Source: Ruminococcus sp. AF31-8BH
Lineage (GTDB): Bacteria; Bacillota; Clostridia; Lachnospirales; Lachnospiraceae
NCBI RefSeq assembly: GCF_003460605.1
Contig: NZ_QTVN01000015.1
Location: 47,809-111,808 of the forward strand
Reading direction: 5' to 3'
DNA: 64,000 bases
Part shown: one piece after another, positions 16,530 through 24,227 of the stretch
Layout: each line of letters starts with the position of its first letter
Position numbering within the stretch: the stretch's first letter is position 1
Program-made: the position numbers and the translations under genes
The notes under the pieces: model-generated
Databases searched by the model: none
What the model was told of the DNA's origin: nothing
What the model saw: only the letters and a program-made list of their open reading frames with translations

Positions 16530-16933
16530 TCGATTCTATTTATCCTCGATACCCCGAATCGTTACTCCCGCATATGCAGGAAGGGAATAATAACCTGCCC
16601 GGATGCATACTCCGGACCACAACCCGGAAACTCTCGTTTCCAGGCTCCAGCAGTTCATAGGTTTACCAGTTACAGACTTCTCAGGATCTGCAAGTGTATC
16701 GCATCTCATACATATCATCGCATCACCAGCCTGCCAGCTGGCTTCGGTCAGTGCTTTTTCGCAGCATTACAGACTGAACTAAAAATCTTGGTTTTGTCTT
16801 ATAATCCTATAGCGGCATCTTCCTCGTGCTCTCTGCATGAAATGTCACGTCAGTTATTATTGGATATTCAGTTATCATGGTTCATTTTAGGAAGTCCTTT
16901 AACTTCCTCTAATTACTAAAGTCAAATGACTTT
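16530..16933 (-). ncRNA. candidate structured RNA of about 400 nt (family not recognised)
   Basis: Between the sigma-like gene and the MazF operon the minus strand can form a run of hairpins. These are AAAGTCA/TGACTTT (16918-16933), AGGAAGT/ACTTCCT (16889-16908), ACC-AGCC/GGCU-GGU (16725-16748), CCUGGAAAC-GAGA-GUUUCCGGG with a GNRA loop (16623-16644), GUCCGGA/UCCGGGC (16597-16617) and UCCUGC/GCGGGA (16566-16581). The last three each contain a U-G pair that becomes a C-A mismatch if the plus strand is read, so a minus-strand transcript is favoured. A 60-codon frame (16536-16718) lies inside but has no good ribosome binding site. Role unknown. Confidence 0.4.
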
Positions 16934-16962
16934 GGCAGATGCAAAAGATTTTAAAAAATTTT

Positions 16963-17436
16963 TTAAAAAAATTTATTCATATACATTTCACGCATCTTAT
17001 TAAGAGTGGATTTCAGCTTGTATGACAGCATCTGTCTGGAAATCCCCATAATCTCCGCCATCTGTGTCTGTGTCTTGTTTTCAAAGAAAATGCCATAAAT
17101 AATCATGCGTTCCTCTGAGTTCAGCTGATTGATCACTTTGTGAATATCCTGCTGTTCCATTTTTGTCAGTACACAGTGCTCCACATCGCAGTTCAGATCT
17201 GGAAAATCCTCAATCATGAAGCCTTCTCCATCAATGGACTGACCGCTGTAAGGTACTTCTCTCAGCATCTTATCCACAACCTCACCCAGTTCGTTCTTAA
17301 TCTCAACTTTTTTTGCCTTGCTGCTTCTATAAAAATTATTCATCGCATACGCAACTTCTTTTGTAATCTCGATCATTTCTCCATCAATATTTGCGTAATA
17401 CTTTCCTTCATAAAAATATGGGTGTTCAATATACAT
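16963..17436 (-). CDS. sigma-70 region-4-like regulator of a mobile element
   Basis: A protein of about 157 residues. The N-terminal part (MYIEHPYFYEGKYYANIDGE) is specific to clostridial elements. The C-terminal 65 residues form a sigma region-4/HTH: EERMIIYGIFFENKTQTQMA, EIMGISRQMLSYKLKSTLNK. Such proteins usually act as element-borne sigma-like activators. The ATG at 17436 has AGGAGG 7 nt upstream; an in-frame codon 72 nt earlier is less likely. It is followed by the hairpin-rich region and the MazF and recombinase genes in the same direction, so it may drive them. Confidence 0.75.
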   Translation of the reverse strand: MYIEHPYFYEGKYYANIDGEMIEITKEVAYAMNNFYRSSKAKKVEIKNELGEVVDKMLREVPYSGQSIDGEGFMIEDFPDLNCDVEHCVLTKMEQQDIHKVINQLNSEERMIIYGIFFENKTQTQMAEIMGISRQMLSYKLKSTLNKMREMYMNKFF

Positions 17437-17575
17437 ATCCGTTCCTCCTGAATTTGAAATCTTGTTGCTCGTTTCAAATCCAGAAGGCGGACCTCTGTTT
17501 AGGATCATGCCTGCTCCGCCTTTATCCTGCCGGGATACGCCCGCAGTTATTGGCTGAGAAATTCAGGCACGAAAA

Positions 17576-17612
17576 AAAGCCCCAGTAGTTTTTTCTTAAC
17601 TACTGAGGCTTT
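17576..17612. terminator. bidirectional terminator-like hairpin upstream of the sigma-like gene
   Basis: AAAGCCCCAGTAGTT pairs with AACTACTGAGGCTTT around an 8-nt T-rich loop. As it lies upstream of the sigma-like gene on the minus strand, it most likely ends transcription arriving from the trxB side. Confidence 0.75.
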
Positions 17613-17867
17613 CGTCTCTTTCTTGTATTCAGTTATCTATGCCTTCTTTCATCAGCATAATCATTGTATCAGGATAAAGTTCACAAAGTATCCGCAATAC
17701 GTTCCCATAAGTTCATGTCATTATTGAAATCGTACATATTTCAGTATAAAAAGTTCACTATTCAAATTCTGATTATTTATAGTTAATATGGTCTATCAAA
17801 ATGACTATTTCCTGTTTCATTATTTAACTTAACAAAACAATTCCTATGCTAAAAGGCGGAGTTCACT
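17613..17867. other. intergenic stretch, possible tiny frameshifted gene
   Basis: No solid gene. On the minus strand an ATG near 17742 opens MYDFNNDMNLWERIADTL and stops. One frame over, the coherent end RILCELYPDTMIMLMKEGID reaches a stop near 17636, so a peptide gene of about 36 codons may have lost one base. Confidence 0.3.
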
Positions 17868-18794
17868 TTACATTTTCCCCATATATTTTTCTGCCATATG
17901 TACTGCCATAGCACCATCTGCCACAGCTGTTACTATCTGACGAAGTAACTTTGTTCTGACATCTCCTACAGCATAAACACCTGGAATACTCGTTTCAGTA
18001 TTTTCACCTGCTACAATATATCCTTTATTATCCAGTTCTATCTGATTATCTAAAAAATCTGTTGTCGGTTTTCTTCCTATACTCACAAACAGCCCGTCAC
18101 ATTCTATAATGTTTTCTTCTCCTGTAACTGTATCTTTCAACCGCACACCAGTCAATCGTTCTCCATAAATCAGTTCATTTACTGTATTATTCCATCGAAA
18201 CTCTATATTTTCAGTTTTCATCAGCTGATCATGGTAGATCTTCGTTGCACGTAATGTATCTCTACGATGAACAATGATGACTTTCTTAGCAATTCGACTT
18301 AAAAGAGCAGCATCTGATACAGCAGAATTCCCACCACCAACAACCACCACGATCTTATCTTTATAAAACATACCATCACAGGAGGCACAATAAGCAACCC
18401 CATGACCTATCAATTCTTTTTCTTTAGCGAGACCAAGTTCTCTTGGATTTGCTCCAGTAGCAATCACTACTGTTTTCCCAATATAAATTCCCGAACTAGT
18501 TTCTACTCTCTTAAGCTTTCCTGTTAAATCCATATTATAAACTTCTGCATATTCACTTTTAGCACCATATTTTTCCGCCTGTTTTTGCATTTTCTCTGCC
18601 AATGAAAATCCGTCAATTCCATTTTCAAAACCAGGATAGTTATCAATCTGCCAGGTCAATGACATCTGACCACCTGCAGATAATTTTTCTATAACAATTG
18701 TATCAAGTCCTGCTCTGGCTGCGTATAATGCTGAAGTATACCCTCCAGGTCCTCCCCCTACGATAATCATATCGTAAACATGATTTTCATTCAT
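17868..18794 (-). CDS. trxB: thioredoxin reductase
   Basis: A 308-residue flavoenzyme that reduces thioredoxin with NADPH. FAD-binding motif IVGGGPGGYTSALYAARAG at the N-terminus, redox-active CxxC in YCASCDGMFY (about residue 135), NADPH motif GGGNSAVSDAALL, and the closing FAD motif GVYAVGDVRTK. Length and motifs are those of low-Mr bacterial TrxB. It follows trxA by 17 nt and shares its promoter, which carries a Crp/Fnr-type site at 19194-19206. Part of a thiol redox block with two thioredoxins and a CoA-disulfide reductase. Confidence 0.95.
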   Translation of the reverse strand: MNENHVYDMIIVGGGPGGYTSALYAARAGLDTIVIEKLSAGGQMSLTWQIDNYPGFENGIDGFSLAEKMQKQAEKYGAKSEYAEVYNMDLTGKLKRVETSSGIYIGKTVVIATGANPRELGLAKEKELIGHGVAYCASCDGMFYKDKIVVVVGGGNSAVSDAALLSRIAKKVIIVHRRDTLRATKIYHDQLMKTENIEFRWNNTVNELIYGERLTGVRLKDTVTGEENIIECDGLFVSIGRKPTTDFLDNQIELDNKGYIVAGENTETSIPGVYAVGDVRTKLLRQIVTAVADGAMAVHMAEKYMGKM

Positions 18795-18811
18795 ACAACA
18801 GTCCTCCTATT

Positions 18812-19135
18812 TTATTTTTCCAAAGCTTCATTAATAAAGTTTTCTATCATTTTTTTTGATTCGGGTGCAACAATAGAATCTATTGCCTTTCCATCTCGAT
18901 ATAAAACCAGCGTAGGAATTATCTCAATCTTTTCAGCTTCTGCAATCTGTGGTTCTTCATCAATATTTACTTTTCCTGCAATAAGAATATCGCTGTATTC
19001 TTCACTTATTTTTTCATAAGCTGCTCCAATTCTACGGCAATAACCACACCAAGGTGCCCAGAAATCAACCAAAACCGGTTTTTCTTTATGAATTAATTGT
19101 CCAAACTTTTCTTTATTTATATTTATTGATGTCAT
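18812..19135 (-). CDS. trxA: thioredoxin with CGYC active site
   Basis: A 107-residue thioredoxin: VLVDFWAPWCGYCRRIG holds the redox pair, EIIPTLVLYRDGK the cis-proline. The active site CGYC differs from the usual CGPC; the middle residues tune redox potential, so its partner range may be special. The start is the ATG at 19135 with AAGGAG 8 nt upstream; a codon 81 nt upstream lies within the promoter. First gene of trxA-trxB. Confidence 0.93.
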   Translation of the reverse strand: MTSININKEKFGQLIHKEKPVLVDFWAPWCGYCRRIGAAYEKISEEYSDILIAGKVNIDEEPQIAEAEKIEIIPTLVLYRDGKAIDSIVAPESKKMIENFINEALEK

Positions 19136-19165
19136 ATTTTTCAACTCCTTCTCCTGTTTGAACTT

Positions 19166-19206
19166 AATATACCTCATAAAAAGTCTTACTTCAGTGATGA
19201 TATCAC
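19166..19206 (-). promoter_or_regulatory. class II Crp/Fnr-type promoter of trxA-trxB
   Basis: GTGAT-ATC-ATCAC (19206-19194 on the minus strand) stands exactly 22 nt before a -10 TATATT (19171-19166), which puts its centre near -41. No good -35 is needed in this arrangement. It also lies 119 nt upstream of the divergent Crp/Fnr gene. Confidence 0.75.
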
Positions 19207-19271
19207 GGAAAGACAATTTACTTTATTACACTTCTTTTTATTTCTATTTATGGCATATGCCAGTTATATAA

Positions 19272-19300
19272 TTGACGCATCTAAAAAAAGCAAGTATACT
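19272..19300 (+). promoter_or_regulatory. sigma-A promoter of the Crp/Fnr gene
   Basis: TTGACG, 17 nt, TATACT, 25 nt before the ATG at 19325. A perfect palindrome TGGCATATGCCA sits just upstream near 19249-19260. Confidence 0.75.
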
Positions 19301-19324
19301 ATGTTCGTAAAGGAGATAACGGTT

Positions 19325-19984
19325 ATGAGCTTCGAAAATTATTTTCCAGTATGGAATGAATTAAATACAGCACAGAAAAAACTAATTTCAGACAATTTAA
19401 TCACACAGGTTGTAAAAAAAGGAACGATCATTCACAACGGAAACTTGGACTGCACTGGATTATTACTGGTTAAATCCGGGCAACTTCGAACCTACATACT
19501 TTCAGATGAAGGACGGGAGATTACACTTTACCGTTTGTTCGATATGGATATGTGTCTTTTATCCGCCTCATGTATCATGCGCTCCATTCAATTTGAAGTA
19601 ACCATTGAAGCAGAAAAAGATACTGATCTTTGGATTATCCCTGCTGAAATCTATAAAGGTATTATGAAGGAATCTGCTCCTGTCGCAAACTATACCAATG
19701 AGTTAATGGCTACCCGTTTTTCTGATGTCATGTGGCTGATTGAACAAATCATGTGGAAGAGTTTGGATAAGCGTGTTGCTTCATTTCTTTTAGAAGAGAC
19801 CTCTATTGAAGGTACAAATGAATTGAAAATCACTCACGAAACTATCGCCAATCATCTTGGTTCTCACAGGGAAGTTATCACTCGAATGCTTCGATACTTT
19901 CAAGGCGAGGGGCTTGTCAGACTCTCCCGCGGCAAAATCACAATCCTTGATTCGAAAAGACTGGAAACTCTACAAAGATCATAA
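19325..19984 (+). CDS. Crp/Fnr-family transcriptional regulator
   Basis: A protein of about 219 residues: an N-terminal cyclic-nucleotide-type sensor fold (residues about 15-125, KSGQLRTYILSDEGREITL) and a C-terminal winged helix with HETIANHLGSHREVITRMLR as recognition helix, the Crp/Fnr signature. There is no N-terminal Fnr cysteine cluster; Cys residues in DMDMCLLSASCIM could sense redox state. The ATG at 19325 with AAAGGAG is chosen over an in-frame codon 75 nt upstream. It is divergent from trxA-trxB. Three GTGAT-N3-ATCAC sites at class II positions in this block are the probable targets; SHREVITR fits a GTGA half-site. Likely activates thiol and sulfur stress genes. Confidence 0.9.
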   Translation: MSFENYFPVWNELNTAQKKLISDNLITQVVKKGTIIHNGNLDCTGLLLVKSGQLRTYILSDEGREITLYRLFDMDMCLLSASCIMRSIQFEVTIEAEKDTDLWIIPAEIYKGIMKESAPVANYTNELMATRFSDVMWLIEQIMWKSLDKRVASFLLEETSIEGTNELKITHETIANHLGSHREVITRMLRYFQGEGLVRLSRGKITILDSKRLETLQRS

Positions 19985-20008
19985 AACTGATTTCTATAAC
20001 ATCTAAAG

Positions 20009-20065
20009 AATCCTCCATTTATCAGAATTATAAAAGTCATTCTAATAAATGGGGGATCTTTTTAT
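20009..20065 (+). terminator. terminator of the Crp/Fnr gene
   Basis: AATCCTCCATTTATCAGAAT pairs with ATTCTAATAAATGGGGGAT around a 12-nt loop and is followed by CTTTTTA. It could also end the convergent CoA-disulfide reductase operon. Confidence 0.8.
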
Positions 20066-20100
20066 ACTACGAAAAAATTATAAAAATGTTTTGTTTATTT

Positions 20101-21792
20101 CTAATAATCCATACCACATGCATATGACTTTTCAATCAGCGTACGGTCATTGACCACTGCATCATAGAAACGAAATCCGCCGGAAAAGTTATATGTTTCA
20201 TATCCATTTCCTTCCAGAATACGACTCGCAATATAACTGCGCAGCCCACTCTGGCATACCAGATATACAGGTTTTCCTTTCTCAATTTCATTGATCCGTT
20301 CCCTCAGTTCATCTACAGGAATATTTTTGAATCCATTAATATGCCCCCTGCTAAATTCACCTACAGTTCTCACATCCAGCAACACAACACTTTTATCTCT
20401 AGAAATCTTATCCATATCTTCCAGATGCCATTGTTTTAAGGTACCTTTTGCTATATTGTCTATCATGAATCCTGCCATATTTACAGGATCCTTGGCAGAG
20501 GAATAAGGCGGTGCATATGCGAGATCCAAATCCTTCAGCTGGGTTGCCTTCAGCCCTGCATGAATTGCTGTTGCCAGCACATCAATACGTTTATCAACTC
20601 CTTCATATCCAATAATCTGAGCGCCAAGCAAACGATAGGTCTCTTTTTCAAAAACCACCTTCATGGTCATCACTTTTCCACCAGGATAGTAATCGGCATG
20701 ACTCATAGGAGAAAGAATTACTGTATCTACCTCTAATCCTGACTTTTTGGCATTGGTTTCATTGATACCTGTAGTGGCTGCTGTCATATCAAATACTTTG
20801 ATAACGGAGCTTCCCTGACTGCCCAGGTAACGACTATCACCACCACAAATGTTATCCGCGATGATCCTGCCCTGTTTATTAGCAGGTCCCGCTAAAGAAA
20901 TCAGCGCATCATCACCCGTAACATAATGTTTTACCTGAACTGCATCACCTGCTGCATAAATATCCGGTACAGAAGTTTCCATTCTGTCATTCACTACAAT
21001 ACTTCCCTTGATGCCAAGTTCCAGACCAGCTTCTTTTGCTAATGCTGTGTCTGGTGTGACTCCGATTGCTAGCACCACCATATCAGCCTGAAGGGATGGA
21101 TTATCTTTTAATAAGATCTCCACTCCATTGTCTTTTCCTTTAAATCCTTCTACTGTATAGCCTAGTACCAGTTTTATTCCATGCTTTCTCATTTCATTAT
21201 GGATCATGGATGCCATATCCGGGTCAAATGGATTCATCAGCTGCTTAGGCCGCTGGACAATCGTAACATCCATGCCAAGCTCCCTCAAATTTTCTGCCAG
21301 CTCTAAACCAATAAAACCGCCGCCAGCCAATACAGCCGATTTTGGATGATTCTTATTTATATATTCCTTTATCCGAAAAGTATCTTCTACAGTACGAAGT
21401 GTAAATAGTTTATCAATACCTACTCCAGGAAGTCTCGGCTGTGTTGGCTTTGCACCTGGAGAAAGGATCAGCTTATCGTAATTTTCTTCAAATATTTCAC
21501 CGTTTTCTAAATTCTTCACTGAAACAGTTTTACGTTCCGGATGTATGGAGATAACTTCATGATGAATTTTCATATTAATACGGAAGCGTTTAAAAAAGCT
21601 CTCAGGTGTCTGTAGTGTAAGTTCTTCCGGATCTGTGATCACGTCTCCAATATAATATGGAAGCCCACAATTCGCATAGGATATGTATCCGGATCTTTCA
21701 AACACAGTAATTTCTGCATGTTCATCCAGTCTTCGTATTCTTGCAGCAGCTGTAGCTCCTCCGGCTACACCTCCTACGATTATTACCTTCAT
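20101..21792 (-). CDS. CoA-disulfide/persulfide reductase fused to a rhodanese domain
   Basis: A 563-residue flavoprotein of the CDR/NOX family. FAD motif IIVGGVAGGATAAARIRR, the single catalytic Cys in SYANCGLPYYIGD (about residue 43), NAD(P)H motif GGGFIGLELAENL, FAD motif IYAAGDAVQV, dimerisation domain, then a C-terminal rhodanese domain (residues about 460-560) with active-site Cys in VYLVCQSGLRS. CDR-rhodanese fusions reduce CoA disulfide, CoA persulfide or polysulfide. The ATG at 21792 follows AGGTGG. Last gene of trxA2-rhodanese-CDR. The whole operon points to sulfane sulfur handling. Confidence 0.92.
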   Translation of the reverse strand: MKVIIVGGVAGGATAAARIRRLDEHAEITVFERSGYISYANCGLPYYIGDVITDPEELTLQTPESFFKRFRINMKIHHEVISIHPERKTVSVKNLENGEIFEENYDKLILSPGAKPTQPRLPGVGIDKLFTLRTVEDTFRIKEYINKNHPKSAVLAGGGFIGLELAENLRELGMDVTIVQRPKQLMNPFDPDMASMIHNEMRKHGIKLVLGYTVEGFKGKDNGVEILLKDNPSLQADMVVLAIGVTPDTALAKEAGLELGIKGSIVVNDRMETSVPDIYAAGDAVQVKHYVTGDDALISLAGPANKQGRIIADNICGGDSRYLGSQGSSVIKVFDMTAATTGINETNAKKSGLEVDTVILSPMSHADYYPGGKVMTMKVVFEKETYRLLGAQIIGYEGVDKRIDVLATAIHAGLKATQLKDLDLAYAPPYSSAKDPVNMAGFMIDNIAKGTLKQWHLEDMDKISRDKSVVLLDVRTVGEFSRGHINGFKNIPVDELRERINEIEKGKPVYLVCQSGLRSYIASRILEGNGYETYNFSGGFRFYDAVVNDRTLIEKSYACGMDY

Positions 21793-21793
21793 C

Positions 21794-22114
21794 TTATTTT
21801 TCCACCTTTCCTGAATAAGCAGCAATGCCACCGATATTATTTACTTTAGAATATCCCATTCGTTGCAACAACCCTGTTGCTTGACGACTTCGGGCTCCGG
21901 AATAACAGTATACAAACAGTGGAATTTCTGTATTCTTCACTACTGAAACAACATTGTTAAGTTGTTGTAACGGTACATTTTTACTTTCTGGTATATGCCC
22001 TTCCTGATATTCCTGCGGAGTACGTACATCCAGCAGAACTGCACCAGCAGTCCTTTTATATTCCTCTATCCCTTGATTAATATTCGCCTGTTTAAGGAAA
22101 TCAAAAAATCCCAT
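21794..22114 (-). CDS. single-domain rhodanese (sulfurtransferase)
   Basis: A 106-residue rhodanese: AVLLDVRTPQEYQEGHIPES is the CH2A motif and LFVYCYSGARSRQATGLL the active-site loop with Cys at about residue 80. It transfers sulfane sulfur between thiols. It lies 15 nt behind trxA2 and 1 nt before CDR, so the three form an operon. The short N-terminal MGFFDFLKQANINQG is common in clostridial homologs. Confidence 0.92.
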   Translation of the reverse strand: MGFFDFLKQANINQGIEEYKRTAGAVLLDVRTPQEYQEGHIPESKNVPLQQLNNVVSVVKNTEIPLFVYCYSGARSRQATGLLQRMGYSKVNNIGGIAAYSGKVEK

Positions 22115-22129
22115 TAGTGCACCTCCTCC

Positions 22130-22435
22130 TTAAAGCATTTCTAAAATTGCATTCTTAGGTCTCGCACCTGAAACCTGTTGTACGATCTTCCCATTCTTCA
22201 TAACCACCAAAGTTGGGATACTCATAATACTAAATTCACTTGCCAGTTCAGGCTGCTCATCCACATTGATTTTACCAACTCTGATATCAGGGCGTTCACC
22301 TGCAATCTCCTCTATGATAGGAACCACCATACGACAAGGAGCACACCAAGGCGCCCAAAAATCCAAAAGGACAGGTTTATCAGAATTCATTACTTCACTC
22401 TGGAAATTATTTTTATTGATATTAATTGCAGTCAT
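22130..22435 (-). CDS. trxA: thioredoxin with CAPC active site
   Basis: A 101-residue thioredoxin: VLLDFWAPWCAPCRMVVP holds the active site CAPC, and SIMSIPTLVVMKNGK the cis-proline loop. It is a second thioredoxin besides the CGYC one at 18812-19135; both open with MT(A/S)ININK. ATG at 22435 with GGAGG upstream. First gene of the trxA2-rhodanese-CDR operon, whose promoter carries a Crp/Fnr-type site. Confidence 0.94.
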   Translation of the reverse strand: MTAININKNNFQSEVMNSDKPVLLDFWAPWCAPCRMVVPIIEEIAGERPDIRVGKINVDEQPELASEFSIMSIPTLVVMKNGKIVQQVSGARPKNAILEML

Positions 22436-22469
22436 TTTATAATCCTCCCTATCATTTCTTTGTGGCTTT

Positions 22470-22510
22470 ATTATAATCTGATTTTTATTTCTTTTCTGTG
22501 ATGACATCAC
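22470..22510 (-). promoter_or_regulatory. class II Crp/Fnr-type promoter of trxA2-rhodanese-CDR
   Basis: GTGAT-GTC-ATCAC (22510-22498) stands 22 nt before the -10 TATAAT (22475-22470) on the minus strand, the same geometry as at trxA-trxB and the SDR gene. Confidence 0.78.
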
Positions 22511-22524
22511 CATACCACATTGAC

Positions 22525-23271
22525 TTAACTTCTTGCCATACCATCTACACTTAATATAACACCTGTAATGTAACTCGCCTCATCTGAAGCAAGAAACACA
22601 AATGCATTGGCAATATCTTCTGGCTGTCCAAGACGACGCAATGGAATTCTTTCAATCATAGGTTCGATAACTTCCTTTGGCACGGCCTTCATCATATCAG
22701 TTTCTGTAATCCCAGGTGCAACAGCATTAACACGAATACCTTTAGGTCCTAGTTCTCTTGCTAATGATACAGTCAATCCGTTTACTGCAAACTTCGATGC
22801 CGGATAAGCAAACCCACTTGGCTGTCCCGAAATACTCACCATGGAAGAAGTTGAGAGAATGACCCCCTTGCCTCTTGCCACCATACATTCTGCTGCTACA
22901 CGAGTAGTATTAAATACTCCTTTTACATTTAGATCCATGACTTTATCAAAAGTCTCCTCTGTATAATCCATAAATGAGGTGTTTTCTGAAATCCCTGCAT
23001 TATTTACCAGTATGTCGACACATCCATATTTTTCAGTTGCCTCTTTAAAAGCCTTTCTGACAGACTCCATGCTTGCCAGATTTGGACTAATTCCAGCAAC
23101 TATTGCATTGGGATATTTTTCTTTTAATTTATCTACAGCAACGTCTGCCGATTCCTGTGAACTTGCTGCCAACACAACTGAAGCACCTTCCTTCAAGAAT
23201 TTATCAGCTGTAGCAAATCCTATACCACGGCTTCCACCCGTAATGATTGCAACTTTATCTTTTAATCTCAT
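22525..23271 (-). CDS. short-chain dehydrogenase/reductase (3-oxoacyl-ACP reductase-like)
   Basis: A 248-residue classical SDR: cofactor motif TGGSRGIGFATADKF, NNAG at about residue 90, catalytic Ser in STSSMVSISG and Y-x3-K in YPASKFAVNGL, and the C-terminal GVILSVDGMA. It resembles FabG and 7-alpha-hydroxysteroid dehydrogenase-like enzymes; the substrate cannot be told. The promoter has the block's Crp/Fnr-type site, so it belongs to the redox regulon, perhaps as an NAD(P)H-dependent aldehyde/ketone reductase. Single-gene unit ending just before the upstream site of trxA2. Confidence 0.9.
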   Translation of the reverse strand: MRLKDKVAIITGGSRGIGFATADKFLKEGASVVLAASSQESADVAVDKLKEKYPNAIVAGISPNLASMESVRKAFKEATEKYGCVDILVNNAGISENTSFMDYTEETFDKVMDLNVKGVFNTTRVAAECMVARGKGVILSTSSMVSISGQPSGFAYPASKFAVNGLTVSLARELGPKGIRVNAVAPGITETDMMKAVPKEVIEPMIERIPLRRLGQPEDIANAFVFLASDEASYITGVILSVDGMARS

Positions 23272-23303
23272 TTAGACTACCTCCTTACTTTGTTTGTAGT
23301 TAC

Positions 23304-23344
23304 ATTATAAGCTAAAGGTAAATCATTTTCTGTGATATCATCAC
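23304..23344 (-). promoter_or_regulatory. class II Crp/Fnr-type promoter of the SDR gene
   Basis: GTGAT-GAT-ATCAC inside the longer palindrome TGTGATGATATCACA (23345-23331) lies 22 nt before TATAAT (23309-23304) on the minus strand. Confidence 0.78.
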
Positions 23345-23358
23345 AAACTATCGCAATA

Positions 23359-23394
23359 AAAAACCCTGTTGCTCACACACGCACCAGGGTTTTT
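23359..23394. terminator. terminator behind the rubredoxin gene
   Basis: AAAACCCTG pairs with CAGGGTTTT around a 16-nt loop; T-runs on both sides make it usable in both directions. It ends the minus-strand rubredoxin transcript. Confidence 0.8.
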
Positions 23395-23426
23395 GTTTAT
23401 CTATCCGTATTTAAATAATCAGAATT

Positions 23427-23585
23427 TTATTCAACTTCTGAAAACTGATCTTTTCCAACATTACATAATGGGCATTCAAAATCTTGTGGAACGTCCTCCC
23501 ACTTTGTTCCTGGTGCAATACCACCTTCTGGATAACCTTCCTCTTCATCATATTCCCATCCGCAAACGTCACATACATATTTCAT
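23427..23585 (-). CDS. rubredoxin
   Basis: A 52-residue rubredoxin. MKYVCDVCGWEYDEEEGYPE has the first CxxC pair and DFECPLCNVGKDQF the second, giving the Fe(Cys)4 site; WEDVP is the conserved middle. It carries one electron to peroxide/superoxide-reducing partners. The ATG at 23585 has GGGAGG upstream. It lies behind a PerR/Fur-type remnant, a usual companion of rubredoxin in clostridia. Confidence 0.95.
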   Translation of the reverse strand: MKYVCDVCGWEYDEEEGYPEGGIAPGTKWEDVPQDFECPLCNVGKDQFSEVE

Positions 23586-23647
23586 TAGTTTGTTCCTCCC
23601 TTTACCTTCTCCCTGCATTTTTGGCAAATACCTTTAAATGAAATATC

Positions 23648-23896
23648 CTAATCCAAAAATTCGATTCCATGAGTGTTATGAATTCTTTCCAGCAAATCCG
23701 GTATTTCATCCATATCCACATCTGAAACTTCACCGCATTTTGTACACCTGACATGGTAATGATTTTTCAATGAAAAATCGAACCTATTCGCTCCATCCGG
23801 AACTTCAACCTTCCTTAACGAACCCTCATCTACCAATATATCAAGATTTCTATATACAGTTCCTTTTCCGATTGTAGGATATGCTGCTTTTATATC
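23648..23896 (-). pseudogene. Fur/PerR-family regulator, C-terminal fragment
   Basis: The minus strand reads DIKAAYPTIGKGTVYRNLD, VEVPDGANRFDFSLKNHYHV, RCTKCGEVSDVDMDEIPDLL: the recognition-helix end, HxH metal ligands and first CxxC of a Fur/PerR protein, up to a stop at 23648. The first 50 or so residues are missing. At about 23896 the sequence changes abruptly into the coiled coil of a MerR-type gene, so a deletion has joined two regulators. The second CxxC zinc pair of PerR is also absent. A functional product is unlikely. Confidence 0.75.
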
Positions 23897-24227
23897 TTGC
23901 GTTCGATTGTTTCCAACTCCCGCCGTTTTTTTCTATCAGTTTTTTCTGATTTAACAACTTATCTTCTATCACGTCGATGTCTCTGTTTCCCAAAAACTCT
24001 CCAATCTGACCCAATGGCATATCCAAAACGCGCAAGTAACGAATCGTATTTAAAACCTCAAACTGACGTGCACTATAATAGCGATAGCCTGTTTCCGGAT
24101 CTGTGTATTCTGGTTTCAACAGACCTGCCTGTTCATAATGCCGCAGGCTGCCAACACTGATATGAAACATTTTTGCCACATCACCAATCTGGAATAATTT
24201 TTTATTCTCCAAGCTGTTTCTCCTCAT
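23897..24227 (-). pseudogene. MerR-family regulator, N-terminal part with a frameshift
   Basis: Residues 1-80 are a good MerR DNA-binding domain: QIGDVAKMFHISVGSLRHYE, LKPEYTDPETGYRYYSARQF. The dimerisation helix should read LIEKKRRELETIERK, but one A is missing in the run near 23935 and the frame goes astray. The effector domain is absent; the DNA runs on as the Fur/PerR fragment. The gene overlaps the HD-GYP gene by 26 nt. A start at TTG 24212, with GAGGAG upstream, is as likely as the ATG at 24227. Confidence 0.7.

Noticed and set aside
16536..16718. 60-codon frame rich in Cys and Trp on the minus strand
   Set aside because: No ribosome binding site, no family, and it lies across hairpins that pair better as RNA. 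Kept only as part of the RNA candidate.
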